From the NCBI RefSeq assembly GCF_041260155.1, contig NC_091944.1:19001272-19065271 (forward strand): a stretch of DNA of 64,000 nucleotides. Reading direction: 5' to 3'. Positions 63,901 through 64,000 of the stretch are shown one piece after another; position 1 is the stretch's first letter; every line of letters starts with the position of its first letter. A program made the translations under genes and the position numbers. The notes beneath the pieces are model-generated. The model made no database searches, was not told where the DNA came from, and saw only the letters and a list, made by a program, of their open reading frames with translations. The DNA comes from Ptychodera flava. Its lineage: Eukaryota > Hemichordata > Enteropneusta > Ptychoderidae.

Positions 63901-64000
63901 TGACGATATGAGAATGTCTTTTTTTAACAATGAAATTGACCTGTTCATGTTACGTAACACAAGAAAAGTCATTATCCTTCTTTCATCAAAATTGAAATTG
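57938..64000. other. Gene-free right edge
   Basis: Only one degraded family-E remnant (61380). Blocks at 58880-59280 and 63180-63480 are less AT-rich and free of recognised repeats. They are candidates for regulatory conservation, but coding exons could not be shown. Confidence 0.45.
61380..61575. mobile_element. Family E MITE, degraded right part
   Basis: Retains CAGGCTGAGTTTACAAG, the GTATTTTGACATG block and a decayed end near 61570. Low similarity. Confidence 0.4.

Overview
This is a eukaryotic nuclear window, almost certainly from an animal and most plausibly an invertebrate deuterostome (hemichordate, echinoderm or cephalochordate; the clade is a guess). It is AT-rich, its genes are split by ordinary GT-AG introns, and it is crowded with short interspersed DNA-transposon remnants. 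There are no operons, ribosome binding sites, CRISPR arrays or bacterial features.

All convincing genes lie in the first 23 kb. (1) A five-exon FAM8A1 homologue (RDD-domain ER membrane protein) runs on the minus strand from 8867 to 3389; all exon phases close and give 345 aa. (2) A two-exon BTB-BACK-kelch-like gene runs on the plus strand from 9102 to 13364 (667 aa). These two are divergent with only 234 bp between their start codons, and that gap holds two TCACGTGA E-boxes and a DR4 hormone-receptor-type repeat. (3) A six-exon crotonase-superfamily gene with a mitochondrial-type leader runs on the plus strand from 16160 to 22882 (297 aa). Its promoter also carries a CRE and a TCACGTGA E-box.

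From about 23 kb to the right edge (about 41 kb) I find no supportable coding exon. This stretch is a gene desert or the intron of a larger gene. It contains many copies of at least five short families flanked by TTAA (piggyBac- and Kolobok-like MITEs, called A to E here), a tRNA-derived SINE doublet, and a complex tandem-repeat block at 40.8-44.8 kb. The core of that block is about 11 units of about 226 bp; nine units carry a perfect DR1 nuclear-receptor element. Diverged tandem arrays at 48.7-51.0 kb lie between inverted copies of a dispersed repeat. Several terminal-inverted-repeat (TIR) elements are also present.

Two TIR elements stand out. One, at 6060-6540, carries a CRE, an NRF1 palindrome and a 79-codon open exon with a splice donor. 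Another, at 53482-54366, has a 5-bp target duplication and a 55-codon ORF. Both look like non-autonomous transposons that keep or captured a promoter or first exon. The three genes show no obvious shared pathway; the only link visible in sequence is the recurring TCACGTGA promoter motif.
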